Shown here: positions 34,928-44,154 of the stretch, one piece after another
Numbering within the stretch: position 1 is the stretch's first letter
Layout: every line of letters begins with the position of its first letter
From: Streptococcus xiaochunlingii
GTDB lineage: Bacteria; Bacillota; Bacilli; Lactobacillales; Streptococcaceae
Direction of reading: 5' to 3'
DNA: 64,000 bases
Assembly: GCF_006385805.1 (NCBI RefSeq)
Contig: NZ_VFSG01000001.1
Coordinates: 496,001 to 560,000 of the forward strand
Program-made: the position numbers and the translations under genes
The notes under the pieces: generated by a model
Told to the model about the DNA's origin: nothing
What the model saw: the letters and a program-made list of their open reading frames with translations, nothing else
Database searches by the model: none

Positions 34928-36799
34928 TTAGTTTTCTGCCAGCTCACTCAAGTACTCATAGCGTTCGTACTTGGCTAAAAGTCGCTCGTTTTCTTCATCC
35001 ATCTGACGCTGGAGACTGGACAACTTACCGAAGTCAGAACCATTCTCATTCATCTCAGCCTCGATGGTTACAATCTTGTTTTCAATCTCTTCGATCTCAG
35101 TCTCAATGGTCGCCCACTCCTGCTTTTCTTGGTAGCTCATCCGTTTCTTTTCTTCACGGACTTTGACTACCTTTTCTTTTTCAGGCTTGCTGCTTTCAGC
35201 AACCATTTCTAACTCAAACTTTTTCTCATCTAGATAGTCCGTATAATTCCCAAAGAATTCTCGAATGCTACCATTTTCAAAAGCTAGAATCTTAGAAGCA
35301 ACCTTGTCTAGGAAATAACGGTCGTGACTAACCGTAATGACCGGACCGCCGAACCCTTGTAGGAAATTCTCTAACACTGTCAAGGTCGCGATATCCAAAT
35401 CATTGGTCGGCTCGTCTAAAAGCAAGACATTTGGTTTTTCAATGAGGAGCTTCAAAAGATACAAGCGTTTCTTCTCACCACCAGATAGTTTTTCAATCAA
35501 GGTGCCGTGGGTCGAACGAGGGAAGAGAAATTGCTCCAGCAATTCAGCGATTGAGGTAGATCCTGCGCTGGTCTTGACTTCTTCCGCCACTTCTTGCAGG
35601 AAGTTGATCATCCGCTTGCTTTCGTCCAAGCCTTCGATCTGTTGCGAGAAGTAGGCAATCCGTACCGTTTCTCCAATAATGACCTTCCCAGCAGTTGGTT
35701 GAAGTTTCCCAGCAATGAGGTTGAGCAAGGTTGACTTCCCAACTCCATTATCCCCTACAATTCCAATCCGATCCTTGTTTTGAACCAATAGATTAAACCG
35801 CTGCAGAATCGGTCCTTGATCATAGGCGAAATCGACATCTTGAAATTCGATGACTTTCTTACCGATTCGACTGGTTTCAAAGGACATTTCTAGATCTGTT
35901 TCTATGGCCTGGTGAGATAGGTCCTTTTTGAGGTCGTGGAAACGATTGATCCGAGCCTGTTGCTTAGTAGCACGCGCCTGCGGTTGGCGACGCATCCAGG
36001 TCAATTCTTGCTTATAGAGTTGTTGCTTCTTGTGAAGTAGAGCCGCATCCCGTTCGTCCTGCTCAGCTTTTAAGCGAACGTAATCCTGATAATTTCCTTG
36101 GTATTCGATTAGACCGCCACGGTCCAATTCGAAAATACGAGTTGAAATATTGTCCAAGAAATAGCGGTCATGGGTGATAAAAAGAACAGTTTTTTTAGAG
36201 TTCTTCAAGAAGTTGGTCAACCATTCGATGGTATCAATATCCAGATGGTTGGTCGGCTCATCTAACAGCAACAAATCATGGTCTCCCAAGAGAACCTGTG
36301 CTAGCTGGACACGGCGACGCAGTCCACCAGACAAATTCCCCACCTTAGCAGATAAATCTTGAATCCCCAGCTTGGTCAGGACAGTTTTGACTTGGCTTTC
36401 GATTTCCCAAGCATTGAGAGAGTCCATCTCCGCCATGACTTTTTCCAGTTTCGCTTGCTGGCTCTCATCGTACTGGCTCGTCAACAACTCATACTGACGA
36501 ATCAATCGGAGCTCTTTCACATCTTCTGACAAGACTGTATCAAGGACGGTTTTGCTATCATCAAATTGAGGTTCTTGGGTCAGATAACCAATCTTATAAT
36601 CATTCTTTGCAGAAAAAGGAGAACGATCTCCATCATAGCCTGCACGACCAGACAAAACATCTAAGAGAGTGGTTTTACCTGTCCCATTGACCCCGATTAG
36701 TCCAATCCGATCCAGCTCATGAATGATAAAAGAAATATCTTTAAAGACCGTCTTATCCCCGACGGACTTGGTTAGTTTTTCAACAATAAAATCGCTCAT
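34928..36799 (-). CDS. uup: ABC-F ATPase, Uup type
   Basis: A 623-aa soluble protein with two ABC ATPase domains and no membrane part. Walker A motifs are GVNGTGKTT (about 36-44) and GDNGVGKST (about 350). Signatures are [12 protein letters not shown] and [12 protein letters not shown], and both have LLLDEPTN. The inter-domain linker contains [19 protein letters not shown], and the C-terminal ~80 residues are a coiled coil ([18 protein letters not shown]). This combination is Uup-like; ABC-F proteins act on the ribosome E site. The ATG overlaps the cca stop by 4 nt. Confidence 0.88.
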   Translation of the reverse strand: MSDFIVEKLTKSVGDKTVFKDISFIIHELDRIGLIGVNGTGKTTLLDVLSGRAGYDGDRSPFSAKNDYKIGYLTQEPQFDDSKTVLDTVLSEDVKELRLIRQYELLTSQYDESQQAKLEKVMAEMDSLNAWEIESQVKTVLTKLGIQDLSAKVGNLSGGLRRRVQLAQVLLGDHDLLLLDEPTNHLDIDTIEWLTNFLKNSKKTVLFITHDRYFLDNISTRIFELDRGGLIEYQGNYQDYVRLKAEQDERDAALLHKKQQLYKQELTWMRRQPQARATKQQARINRFHDLKKDLSHQAIETDLEMSFETSRIGKKVIEFQDVDFAYDQGPILQRFNLLVQNKDRIGIVGDNGVGKSTLLNLIAGKLQPTAGKVIIGETVRIAYFSQQIEGLDESKRMINFLQEVAEEVKTSAGSTSIAELLEQFLFPRSTHGTLIEKLSGGEKKRLYLLKLLIEKPNVLLLDEPTNDLDIATLTVLENFLQGFGGPVITVSHDRYFLDKVASKILAFENGSIREFFGNYTDYLDEKKFELEMVAESSKPEKEKVVKVREEKKRMSYQEKQEWATIETEIEEIENKIVTIEAEMNENGSDFGKLSSLQRQMDEENERLLAKYERYEYLSELAEN

Positions 36800-38016
36800 G
36801 CTTCCCCCTTCTTGGCTTCAAGATAGCGACTCAAAAAATCACCAATGGCTTGTTTGTCATTCTCTAATTCACCATCTACAATGGCCCATTCAATAGCAGA
36901 AAGCACTTGTCCTAGACCTGGACCTGGTTTTAAGCCGTATTCCTTCATCAACATCCCACCGTTGACCACGATTTCGTGCTTATCATGAATAGCTAGAGAA
37001 TCATACAATTCTTCGATGATTTGGAAATCTACGGGCAATCCATGAGCCTGACGCAGTTCTTCCGCTAACAAGAGAAGTCTACGGTCATAGCGATAGACAT
37101 CCCGACGATTTAAACTAGCCTTTTCACGTAAAAGGTAGATTTCAACCAACTGCTCCACCTTCTTAGCGAAGTCACGAGAGGTTTTCCATTTCTTGAAGAA
37201 AGCAGAGACCTTATTCTCGTCTAGGGTCAAGAGTAAAGCAGCCCAAGCTTGCTCGGAACTCGTAAAGGTATAATCCATGGACAGCTGGAACAGTTTCTCT
37301 AGAGACGATTGGCTATTCTGTAAGAGAGGGAGGTACTGATAGCTTTGGCTAGCAATCACACCTTCTAAGCCCTTGCGCCAATAAGGAGCTAAGAGGAGCT
37401 TATCCAACTCAATAAAGACTCGTTCGACAGAGATTTTCTCCAACAAGGGAGCGCAATCTGTCATGGCCTTAAAGGTTGCTTCTTCTAGATCAAAACCAAG
37501 ACTGGCCTGAAAGCGAAAACCACGCATGATCCGAAGGGCATCTTCGTTAAAGCGTTCTGTCGCTACACCAACGGCTCTTAGGATCCGATTCTCCAAATCT
37601 TCTAGTCCGTTGAAGAGGTCAATAATTTCCCCTTCTTCACTCAAGGCAAAGGCATTGACGGTAAAATCGCGGCGCTTGAGATCTTCTTCTAAAGAACGGA
37701 CAAAATTAACCGCACTGGGTCTTCGAAAGTCGACGTAGACATCCTCTGTCCGAAAGGTGGTAATTTCATATTCTTGATGATTCTCAAGAACTAAGACCGT
37801 CCCGTGTTCAATCCCGACATCAATGGTCCGCTCGAAAATAGCCTTGGTCTCTTCCGGGTAAGAGGAGGAAGCGATGTCTACATCGTGGATGGGACGACCT
37901 AAAATGGCATCCCGTACAGAGCCCCCGACAAAATAAGCTTCATATCCAGCTTTTCGAATCTTTTCTAATATTGGCAAAGCCTCCTGAAATTCAGAAGGCA
38001 GTTTTTTTAATCTCAT
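36796..38016 (-). CDS. cca: CCA-adding tRNA nucleotidyltransferase
   Basis: A 406-aa class II CCA-adding enzyme that builds the 3' CCA end of tRNA. The catalytic motif is [21 protein letters not shown] (29-49), with metal-binding [14 protein letters not shown] and [12 protein letters not shown] (ATP/CTP-selecting region) follow. It overlaps dapB upstream and the ABC-F gene downstream by 4 nt each, so translation is coupled. Confidence 0.95.
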   Translation of the reverse strand: MRLKKLPSEFQEALPILEKIRKAGYEAYFVGGSVRDAILGRPIHDVDIASSSYPEETKAIFERTIDVGIEHGTVLVLENHQEYEITTFRTEDVYVDFRRPSAVNFVRSLEEDLKRRDFTVNAFALSEEGEIIDLFNGLEDLENRILRAVGVATERFNEDALRIMRGFRFQASLGFDLEEATFKAMTDCAPLLEKISVERVFIELDKLLLAPYWRKGLEGVIASQSYQYLPLLQNSQSSLEKLFQLSMDYTFTSSEQAWAALLLTLDENKVSAFFKKWKTSRDFAKKVEQLVEIYLLREKASLNRRDVYRYDRRLLLLAEELRQAHGLPVDFQIIEELYDSLAIHDKHEIVVNGGMLMKEYGLKPGPGLGQVLSAIEWAIVDGELENDKQAIGDFLSRYLEAKKGEA

Positions 38017-38780
38017 AATAGATGTTCTAAACCATAGACAAGCTCATGACGCTTGACTACTTCTTTTACTCCAAGATTGACCCCTGTCATGAAGGACACC
38101 CGATCGTAGGAATCGTGGCGTAAGGTCAATCCTTCTCCTTGACTACCGAAAATAACTTCTTGATGGGCTACCAGACCAGGCAAGCGAACCGAATGGATGT
38201 GCATGCCTTGGTAGTTGGCACCGCGAGCACCTGGAAGACTCTCTTCTTCATCTGGCGCTCCCTGCTCTTGTGGTTGACGGACCTGACTGATCAGCTCAGC
38301 TGTCTTCACAGCAGTCCCACTCGGTGCATCCTTCTTCTTATCATGATGCAACTCGATGATCTCTACATTCGGGAAATACTTAGCTGCCTGCGCTGCAAAT
38401 TGCATGAGCAAGACTGCACCAATAGCAAAGTTTGGCGCGATGAGGCCTCCAAGATTCTTCTCACGAGACAATTCAATCAAGTCAGTGATTTCTTCTGTTG
38501 TAAATCCAGTTGTCCCAACCACAGGCGCTAGTCCATGCTCCAAAGCAAAGCGGGTATGTTCATACGCCACTTTAGGGATGGTGAAGTCAATCCACACATC
38601 CGCATCCAGCGACAAAACACCTTCTTTGTCATGAAAGACCGGAACACCTGCCAGCTCGTTTTCAGACGCATGGGGATCAATCAAGCCAACTAGTTCAAGC
38701 TCGGGGTCTTCTAACACCATGTGATAAGCTGCTTGGCCCATCTTCCCTTTAAAACCTGCAATCACTACTTTAATTGGCAT
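38013..38780 (-). CDS. dapB: 4-hydroxy-tetrahydrodipicolinate reductase
   Basis: A 255-aa NAD(P)H enzyme of the lysine/diaminopimelate pathway. The nucleotide-binding loop is [12 protein letters not shown] (6-17), followed by GTTGFT and [11 protein letters not shown]. The catalytic signature [15 protein letters not shown] is complete. It lies 9 bp after degV and overlaps cca. Confidence 0.95.
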   Translation of the reverse strand: MPIKVVIAGFKGKMGQAAYHMVLEDPELELVGLIDPHASENELAGVPVFHDKEGVLSLDADVWIDFTIPKVAYEHTRFALEHGLAPVVGTTGFTTEEITDLIELSREKNLGGLIAPNFAIGAVLLMQFAAQAAKYFPNVEIIELHHDKKKDAPSGTAVKTAELISQVRQPQEQGAPDEEESLPGARGANYQGMHIHSVRLPGLVAHQEVIFGSQGEGLTLRHDSYDRVSFMTGVNLGVKEVVKRHELVYGLEHLL

Positions 38781-38789
38781 GTTGTCTCC

Positions 38790-39638
38790 TTATACTTTCG
38801 GTACAAAACTGATAGCAACACTGTGATTTCCTAAGTGCGTACCAATGACACTGCCAAAGGTCGCAAATGGAAGCTCACCAGCAAAACCGTCTTGATGAAG
38901 AATATCGCGAAGCGTTTCTGCTTTATCCAGTGCATTCCCATGGATGATAATGATCTGATAGTCTTTATCTGCAGTTCCTTCTTTGACAATCTCAGCTAAG
39001 CGTTTGATGGCTTTTTTCTCAGTCCGGACTTTCTCGTATACCTCAATCACGCCTTCCTCGTTAAAATAGAGGATGGGCTTGATGCTGAGGAGATTCCCTA
39101 GAATCGCCGCTCCATTGGAAAGACGACCCCCTTTGACCAAGTGATTGAGATCATCAACCATGATGTAGGCAGAAGTCCCATCGATTTGTGTCTGGATGTT
39201 GGCTAGAATTTCATCAAAAGAACGGCCTTCATCAGCCCATTTAACTGCTTCTTCAGCCATCCACCCAAGAGGGGCGCTGGTAATCTTAGAATCTGGAAAA
39301 GCGATCGTAAGATTTGGAAATTCATCTTTTATATACTGGATATTGTGATAGAAACCAGAAATACCAGAAGAAAGGAAAATCCCTAAAACATGGGTATAGC
39401 CTTTAGCCTCTAGTTGCGGTAAGAGTTCTTCTAATTCCGCGATACTAGGTTGGCTCGTTTTCGGAAGTTCAGAAGAAGCTTCCATTTTTTGATAGAACTC
39501 TTCTGCTGTCAGATTTTTACCTTCTACGTAAGATACTCCATCAATGACAACTGGAATATCTAGGACAAATAAATTATCGTGTCCTCTTGATTCATCTGAT
39601 AGATAGGCAGAAGAATCTGTGATGACTGCTAATTTCAT
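38790..39638 (-). CDS. DegV family fatty-acid-binding protein
   Basis: A 282-aa DegV/FakB-type protein, expected to bind a fatty acid and present it to a FakA kinase. Typical landmarks are [11 protein letters not shown] (4-14), the SQPS segment ([10 protein letters not shown]), [12 protein letters not shown] and [31 protein letters not shown]. The SD GGAG overlaps the end of the DUF1149 gene, 3 bp upstream. The fatty acid preference cannot be told. Confidence 0.9.
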   Translation of the reverse strand: MKLAVITDSSAYLSDESRGHDNLFVLDIPVVIDGVSYVEGKNLTAEEFYQKMEASSELPKTSQPSIAELEELLPQLEAKGYTHVLGIFLSSGISGFYHNIQYIKDEFPNLTIAFPDSKITSAPLGWMAEEAVKWADEGRSFDEILANIQTQIDGTSAYIMVDDLNHLVKGGRLSNGAAILGNLLSIKPILYFNEEGVIEVYEKVRTEKKAIKRLAEIVKEGTADKDYQIIIIHGNALDKAETLRDILHQDGFAGELPFATFGSVIGTHLGNHSVAISFVPKV

Positions 39639-39641
39639 GCA

Positions 39642-40016
39642 TTAAAACTCCAAATTAATCCCTGGTAAATCAAGGGCGATTTCAGTTACCTCATAGGTCA
39701 AACGATTCAGCATATTCAAGCAAGGACGAGCTAGTTCTTCCACTTCTTCTTTGCTGAATTCGCTTGGCTCGCTGACCAAACGATTGTGAATGTGGTTGAT
39801 TTGGGTAATGGTCCCGCTGATGACAAAGCCATCAAAGACAATCATATAGGTCAAAATAACGATTAAAGAGGTTGTCTTCAACTCTGTATCGCGTTGAATT
39901 AATTGAAAGTTGACGTCTACTTTTGTCTCGGGAGTTCCATTTTCTTTTTCCCATTCAAAGTTACGAGCATCATAATGATACTGGCTGACGAATTCTTTTT
40001 CACGTTGGATATCCAT
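39642..40016 (-). CDS. DUF1149 family protein
   Basis: A 124-aa cytosolic protein of the streptococcal DUF1149 type (related to SecB-like folds by family assignment, from memory). It begins MDIQREKEFVSQYHYDARNFEWEKENG and contains a beta-rich core (VDVNFQLIQRDTELKTTSLIVILTYMIVFDGFVISGTI). There is no signal or catalytic motif. It is the first gene of DUF1149-degV-dapB-cca-uup-DUF308, behind AGGAG. Function unknown. Confidence 0.75.
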   Translation of the reverse strand: MDIQREKEFVSQYHYDARNFEWEKENGTPETKVDVNFQLIQRDTELKTTSLIVILTYMIVFDGFVISGTITQINHIHNRLVSEPSEFSKEEVEELARPCLNMLNRLTYEVTEIALDLPGINLEF

Positions 40017-40122
40017 ACTTGTTCTCCTAAAAATAAGCGTTATGAAAATTATACCATAAATTAAATCAAGATTCTATTGCAGAACCATGTCTTTTCATAC
40101 TGTTTTCTATCAAAGAAAGAGA

Positions 40123-40149
40123 AAAAGGCTGGGGAAATTCCAACCTTTT
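40123..40149 (-). terminator. Terminator of the fructose operon
   Basis: AAAAGGTTGG/CCAGCCTTTT stem (one G-U pair), 7-nt loop, then TTTCTC on the minus strand. Confidence 0.8.
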
Positions 40150-40157
40150 CGTCATGA

Positions 40158-42125
40158 TTAGTTTTTAGGTTTGCGAAGCAATCCGAACAAGATACCACTT
40201 ACAACTGCACCGATCAATACGAACAAGATGTAAAGAAGTGGATTTGATGTAAGAGCGATAACGAAGATTCCTCCGTGAGGAGCCATAAGTTTCAAGCCTG
40301 CAAGACCAACAAGGGCACCTGTCAATGCAGAACCTGCAATGAAGCTAGGGATGGCACGAGCTGGGTCAGCTGCACCGAATGGAATGGCACCTTCTGTGAT
40401 GAAGGAAAGACCCATAACGATGTTTGTCAAACCTGAATCACGTTCTTCTTGTGTGAATTTATCTTTGAACAAGACAGTTGCTACGAAGACTGCCAATGGT
40501 GGAACCATACCAGCCGCCATAACGGCTGCCATAACAATAGAACCACCTGAAGCAACAGATTCAGCAAGTGTACCTGTAGCGAAGACATAAGCGGCTTTGT
40601 TAACTGGTCCACCCATATCGACAGCCATCATACCGCCGACGAGAAGTCCAAGAAGGACAGCTGAGCTACCTGACAAGCTTGAAAGGAAGTTGTTAAGACC
40701 AGTATTGATAGCAGCCATTGGAATATTGATGAGGAACATCAAGAACCCTGTCAAACCAACACCAAGTAATGGCAAGAGAAGGATTGAACGGATACCATCA
40801 AGAGAGCGTGGAAGACCTGCTAGAGCTTTACGAAGAACAAGAATCACTCCACCTGCAAGGAAACCACCAACTAAGGCACCAAGGAAACCAGATGATACTG
40901 CTGCTGGCAACTCACCTTTAGCAGCGCCGTAGGCGATATTTCCAAATGCTGATCCTGAGCTAGCAATAGATCCAGCGATAAACCCTGCTACAAAACCAGG
41001 TTTTTCAGCGATTGAGAATCCGATGTACCCTGCAAGTACAGGAAGCATGAAGCCAAAGGCTGCACCACCGATTGTTTTGAATTGAGCTGCTAATTCATGG
41101 TATGAACCAAGTTGAGACAATTGATCTTGAGGCACCCCAAGGATTTGGTCGACCAAGAAGGCAAGGGCAATCAAGATACCACCACCGATAACGAATGGAA
41201 GCATTTGAGAAACCCCACTCATCAAGTGTTTGTAGAAGGCTCCACCCAAGCTCAATTTTTCTTGGCTTGCGCTAGCTTGTGCAGCATTTTCAGCGAGGAA
41301 GACTTCTGCTTTGCCATCCAAGATGGTTTGGATCAATTCTTCTGTCTGACGGATACCAGCTGCGACTGGTTTAGAGATCAATTTTTTGCCATCGAAACGT
41401 GCGGTTTCAACTGCCTTATCTGCAGCAATGATGACCCCTTCAGCTTTTGCGATTTCTTCAGCTGTCAAGCGGTTGCCGACACCTGATGCCCCGTTGGTTT
41501 CAACACGGACTGTAACACCCATTTCTTCACCTTTTTTGATGAGGGCTTCTTCCGCCATGTAAGTGTGGGCGATACCAGTTGTACATGCTGTAACAGCAAC
41601 GATGAGCGGTTTGTCAGATGAAGCTGCTTCTTTGACTGATTCTGCTTTTTTCGCTTCTTCAGCTACAGCTTCTTGCTCTTCTGCATCAAAGGCTGCGATC
41701 ACTTGATCAGGAGTGCTTGCTTGGCGAAGTTTGTCCGCAAATCCTGGTTTCATCAAGTACTTAGACAATTCAGCAAGAGCTGCCAAGTGGGTATCATTTG
41801 CCCCTTCTGGAGCTGCGATCATGAAGAACAAGTCTGTTGGTTGACCATCCAGTGAAGCATAGTCAACCCCCTTGTTTGATTTTGCAAACAAGACCGTTGC
41901 TTCTTTGACAGCTTCATTTTTGCTGTGGGGCATAGCGATCCCGTCACCCAAACCAGTTGAAGTTTGTGCTTCACGGTTCATGATGCCAGCCTTGAAGGTC
42001 TCAAAATCTGTCACCACACCATTGTCGACGAGCGATTGGACCATCTCATTGATCACGCCCTCTTTATCTGTTGCTTGAAGATCAAACAACATCACGTTTT
42101 TATTTAAAACGTCTTGAATTTTCAT
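40158..42125 (-). CDS. fruA: Fructose-specific PTS transporter IIABC
   Basis: A 655-aa membrane PTS permease that imports fructose as fructose-1-phosphate. The order is IIA (about 1-150, active His in GIAMPHSKN), IIB (about 170-270, active Cys in VTACTTGIAHTYMAEEAL) and IIC (about 300-655, many hydrophobic segments, GGPVNKAAYVF and FITEGAIPFGAADP). All three domains look intact. Its ATG overlaps the fruK stop by 4 nt. Confidence 0.95.
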   Translation of the reverse strand: MKIQDVLNKNVMLFDLQATDKEGVINEMVQSLVDNGVVTDFETFKAGIMNREAQTSTGLGDGIAMPHSKNEAVKEATVLFAKSNKGVDYASLDGQPTDLFFMIAAPEGANDTHLAALAELSKYLMKPGFADKLRQASTPDQVIAAFDAEEQEAVAEEAKKAESVKEAASSDKPLIVAVTACTTGIAHTYMAEEALIKKGEEMGVTVRVETNGASGVGNRLTAEEIAKAEGVIIAADKAVETARFDGKKLISKPVAAGIRQTEELIQTILDGKAEVFLAENAAQASASQEKLSLGGAFYKHLMSGVSQMLPFVIGGGILIALAFLVDQILGVPQDQLSQLGSYHELAAQFKTIGGAAFGFMLPVLAGYIGFSIAEKPGFVAGFIAGSIASSGSAFGNIAYGAAKGELPAAVSSGFLGALVGGFLAGGVILVLRKALAGLPRSLDGIRSILLLPLLGVGLTGFLMFLINIPMAAINTGLNNFLSSLSGSSAVLLGLLVGGMMAVDMGGPVNKAAYVFATGTLAESVASGGSIVMAAVMAAGMVPPLAVFVATVLFKDKFTQEERDSGLTNIVMGLSFITEGAIPFGAADPARAIPSFIAGSALTGALVGLAGLKLMAPHGGIFVIALTSNPLLYILFVLIGAVVSGILFGLLRKPKN

Positions 42126-43033
42126 AGTTTTTCTACCTCTACTTTTTCATAAGTTTCTTTAATATATTCAGCTATCGCCAAGTCATCTGAGAAGGTGGTC
42201 GCTGTTCCACAAGCTACACCCCATTTGAAGGCTTCGATGACATCTCCTGTTGTTGCGAGTTTCCCAGTGAAACCTGCTACCATGGAATCACCAGCCCCGA
42301 CAGAGTTCTTCACCTGCCCTTTGATAGGTTTCGCGAAGTAGGTACCACTTGGACTGACAAGAAGAGCTCCATCGCCCGCCATTGAAATAATGACGTTTTG
42401 TGCTCCTTTGGCCAAGATTTCTTTGGCATAGCGTTCAATTTCTGGCAACTCCGTCAAGGTCACTCCAAAAATAGCTCCCAATTCATGGTTGTTTGGTTTG
42501 ACCAATTGGGGATTGAACTCCAAGGAATCAATCAAGGTTTGCCCTTCAAAGTCACAAACCACTTGCGCACCTGTCGCACGAGTTGCTGCGATCAATTGTT
42601 TGTAAACGGCATTCCCAAGTGAAGATGGAGCAGACCCTGCAAAAACTACCACATCATCCGCTGTTAAGCTTGAGAGGATGGTGAGCAATTCTTGCAACTG
42701 CGCTTCCGTCACTTCTGGGCCGTTCCCATTGATCTCGGTTTCCTCATCGGCCTTGATCTTGACATTGATCCGTGTATCTTGGTCCACTGTCACAAAGTTG
42801 GTTGAAATAGCTTCGCTGGTCAGTACGTCTTCAATGAAGCGTCCTGTGAAACCACCGATAAATCCAGTCGCTGTGTTCTCGATATCAAGACGCTTTAAGA
42901 CACGACTGACATTGATTCCCTTACCACCGGCGAATTTATCTTCCGAAGCCATCCGATTGACCGCCCCTGTCTCTACATGATCGAGACGGACGATGTAATC
43001 AATCGCTGGATTTAATGTAACTGTATAAATCAA
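42122..43033 (-). CDS. fruK: 1-phosphofructokinase
   Basis: A 303-aa PfkB-family kinase converting fructose-1-phosphate to fructose-1,6-bisphosphate. The N-terminal signature is AGGKGINVSRVLKRL, and the C-terminal PfkB signature NSVGAGDSMVAGF has the catalytic Asp. It sits between fruR and fruA with 4-bp overlaps at both ends. Confidence 0.95.
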   Translation of the reverse strand: MIYTVTLNPAIDYIVRLDHVETGAVNRMASEDKFAGGKGINVSRVLKRLDIENTATGFIGGFTGRFIEDVLTSEAISTNFVTVDQDTRINVKIKADEETEINGNGPEVTEAQLQELLTILSSLTADDVVVFAGSAPSSLGNAVYKQLIAATRATGAQVVCDFEGQTLIDSLEFNPQLVKPNNHELGAIFGVTLTELPEIERYAKEILAKGAQNVIISMAGDGALLVSPSGTYFAKPIKGQVKNSVGAGDSMVAGFTGKLATTGDVIEAFKWGVACGTATTFSDDLAIAEYIKETYEKVEVEKL

Positions 43034-43773
43034 ACCTCAATAACCTCCGTTTTTTCTTTTAATTTAGAAAGGATTTCCGTATCTGAAGCATTGGTAATGA
43101 TGGTTGCTCTCTTCACTGGAGCTACCTTAACAAAAGATGTCCGCCCAAGTTTTGACGAGTCCAGGAGAATGTAAGTATTCTTTGCATTCTCTAAAATGGC
43201 CCGTTTGACTGCCCCCTCTTCAAGATCCGGAGTGCTGTACGACTCTAGGTCGACGCCATTCATCCCAATAAAAGCTCGATCGAAACTTAACTGACCGATT
43301 TGATTCAAGGCCATCCCTCCGATGCTAGCGTCAGTCGACGTCTTGACCATCCCTCCGATGATGACCGTCGGAATATCTCTCTCCACTAAACTCGCTGCAT
43401 GGTGAATGGAATTGGTCACAACTGTAACGGTTGGATTGGCCAATTCATGAACTAATAATTCATTGGTGGTCCCTGCATCGATAAAGACAACTTCAAAATC
43501 TTTGATCAATTCTGCTGCTTTTTTTGCAATAGCAGATTTTTCTTGCACGTTTTTGATCGCTTTATCTTTATTGCTTTCTTCTTCCTGCAAGGAATGGAGA
43601 CTTTCAGCCCCACCATGAATTCGTCTCAGTTTATTCTCAGCTTCTAGCTCATCTAAATCACGCCGAACCGTTGATTCTGAAGAGTTTAACTCTTGAACTA
43701 AATCCTCAATAGAGACGATTCGCTCTTTGATAACCTTTTCTAAAATGATATGTTTTCGTTCAGATTTTAACAT
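43030..43773 (-). CDS. fruR: DeoR-family regulator of the fructose operon
   Basis: A 247-aa repressor. The N-terminal DeoR helix-turn-helix (IVSIEDLVQELNSSESTVRRDLDELEAENKLRRIHGGA, 19-56) is followed by a sugar-phosphate-sensing domain (VFIDAGTTNELLVHEL; NSIHHAASL; FIGMNGVD). As first gene of fruR-fruK-fruA it probably senses fructose-1-phosphate and represses its own operon. The SD is AAAGGAGG. Confidence 0.92.
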   Translation of the reverse strand: MLKSERKHIILEKVIKERIVSIEDLVQELNSSESTVRRDLDELEAENKLRRIHGGAESLHSLQEEESNKDKAIKNVQEKSAIAKKAAELIKDFEVVFIDAGTTNELLVHELANPTVTVVTNSIHHAASLVERDIPTVIIGGMVKTSTDASIGGMALNQIGQLSFDRAFIGMNGVDLESYSTPDLEEGAVKRAILENAKNTYILLDSSKLGRTSFVKVAPVKRATIITNASDTEILSKLKEKTEVIEV

Positions 43774-43785
43774 ATAACCTCCTTT

Positions 43786-43833
43786 CGGAAACGATTACAA
43801 GGACTATTATACTCTCTCATCTTTCAAAGTCAA
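43786..43833 (-). promoter_or_regulatory. fru operon promoter and cre site
   Basis: TTGACT (43828-43833) and TATAAT (43806-43811) with a 16-bp spacer. A cre-like 15-mer TTGTAATCGTTTCCG (43786-43800) covers the start of transcription and matches WTGNAANCGNWNNCW at 14 of 15 positions, implying CcpA roadblock repression. Confidence 0.7.
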
Positions 43834-43962
43834 GCATTAAATATCATTTTCTTTCATTTTCTATCAATTTCTTTAAAATCGTCCATTATACTTTCTTTTC
43901 ATATCGCTACTTAAGTCTTGAACAAAATACCTAAAAACCTCAGCAGTAAATTTCTGACAGAA

Positions 43963-44146
43963 TAAAAAAGAGGCTGGGACAAAAGTCCTAACCTCTCAAT
44001 TGTCTTTGGATTATCGAGCAAGACTCAGTGGTTGAGTGGGCTCTACTACGCTGATTTCATCAGCTTTTACAGCCCTACTCAACTGTGCGGAGGTGGGACT
44101 ACGAAATCGAATTCTAACGAATTACCGATTTCTGTCCCACTCTCAC
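43963..44146 (-). repeat. Intergenic repeat, copy 2, including a terminator
   Basis: Second copy of the element at 3509-3692, same orientation, about 95% identical by eye. Its first hairpin is weakened (AGAGGTTAGGA against TCCCAGCCTCT) but keeps the T run on the minus strand. GTTGAGT/ACTCAAC, the GCTGAT hairpin (here GATTTCATC core) and GTGGGAC/GTCCCAC are kept. It follows the stop of the CAP-domain gene, as copy 1 follows the thioredoxin gene. The rest of 43834-43962 is AT-rich with nothing recognised. Confidence 0.85.
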
Positions 44147-44154
44147 TTTAACAA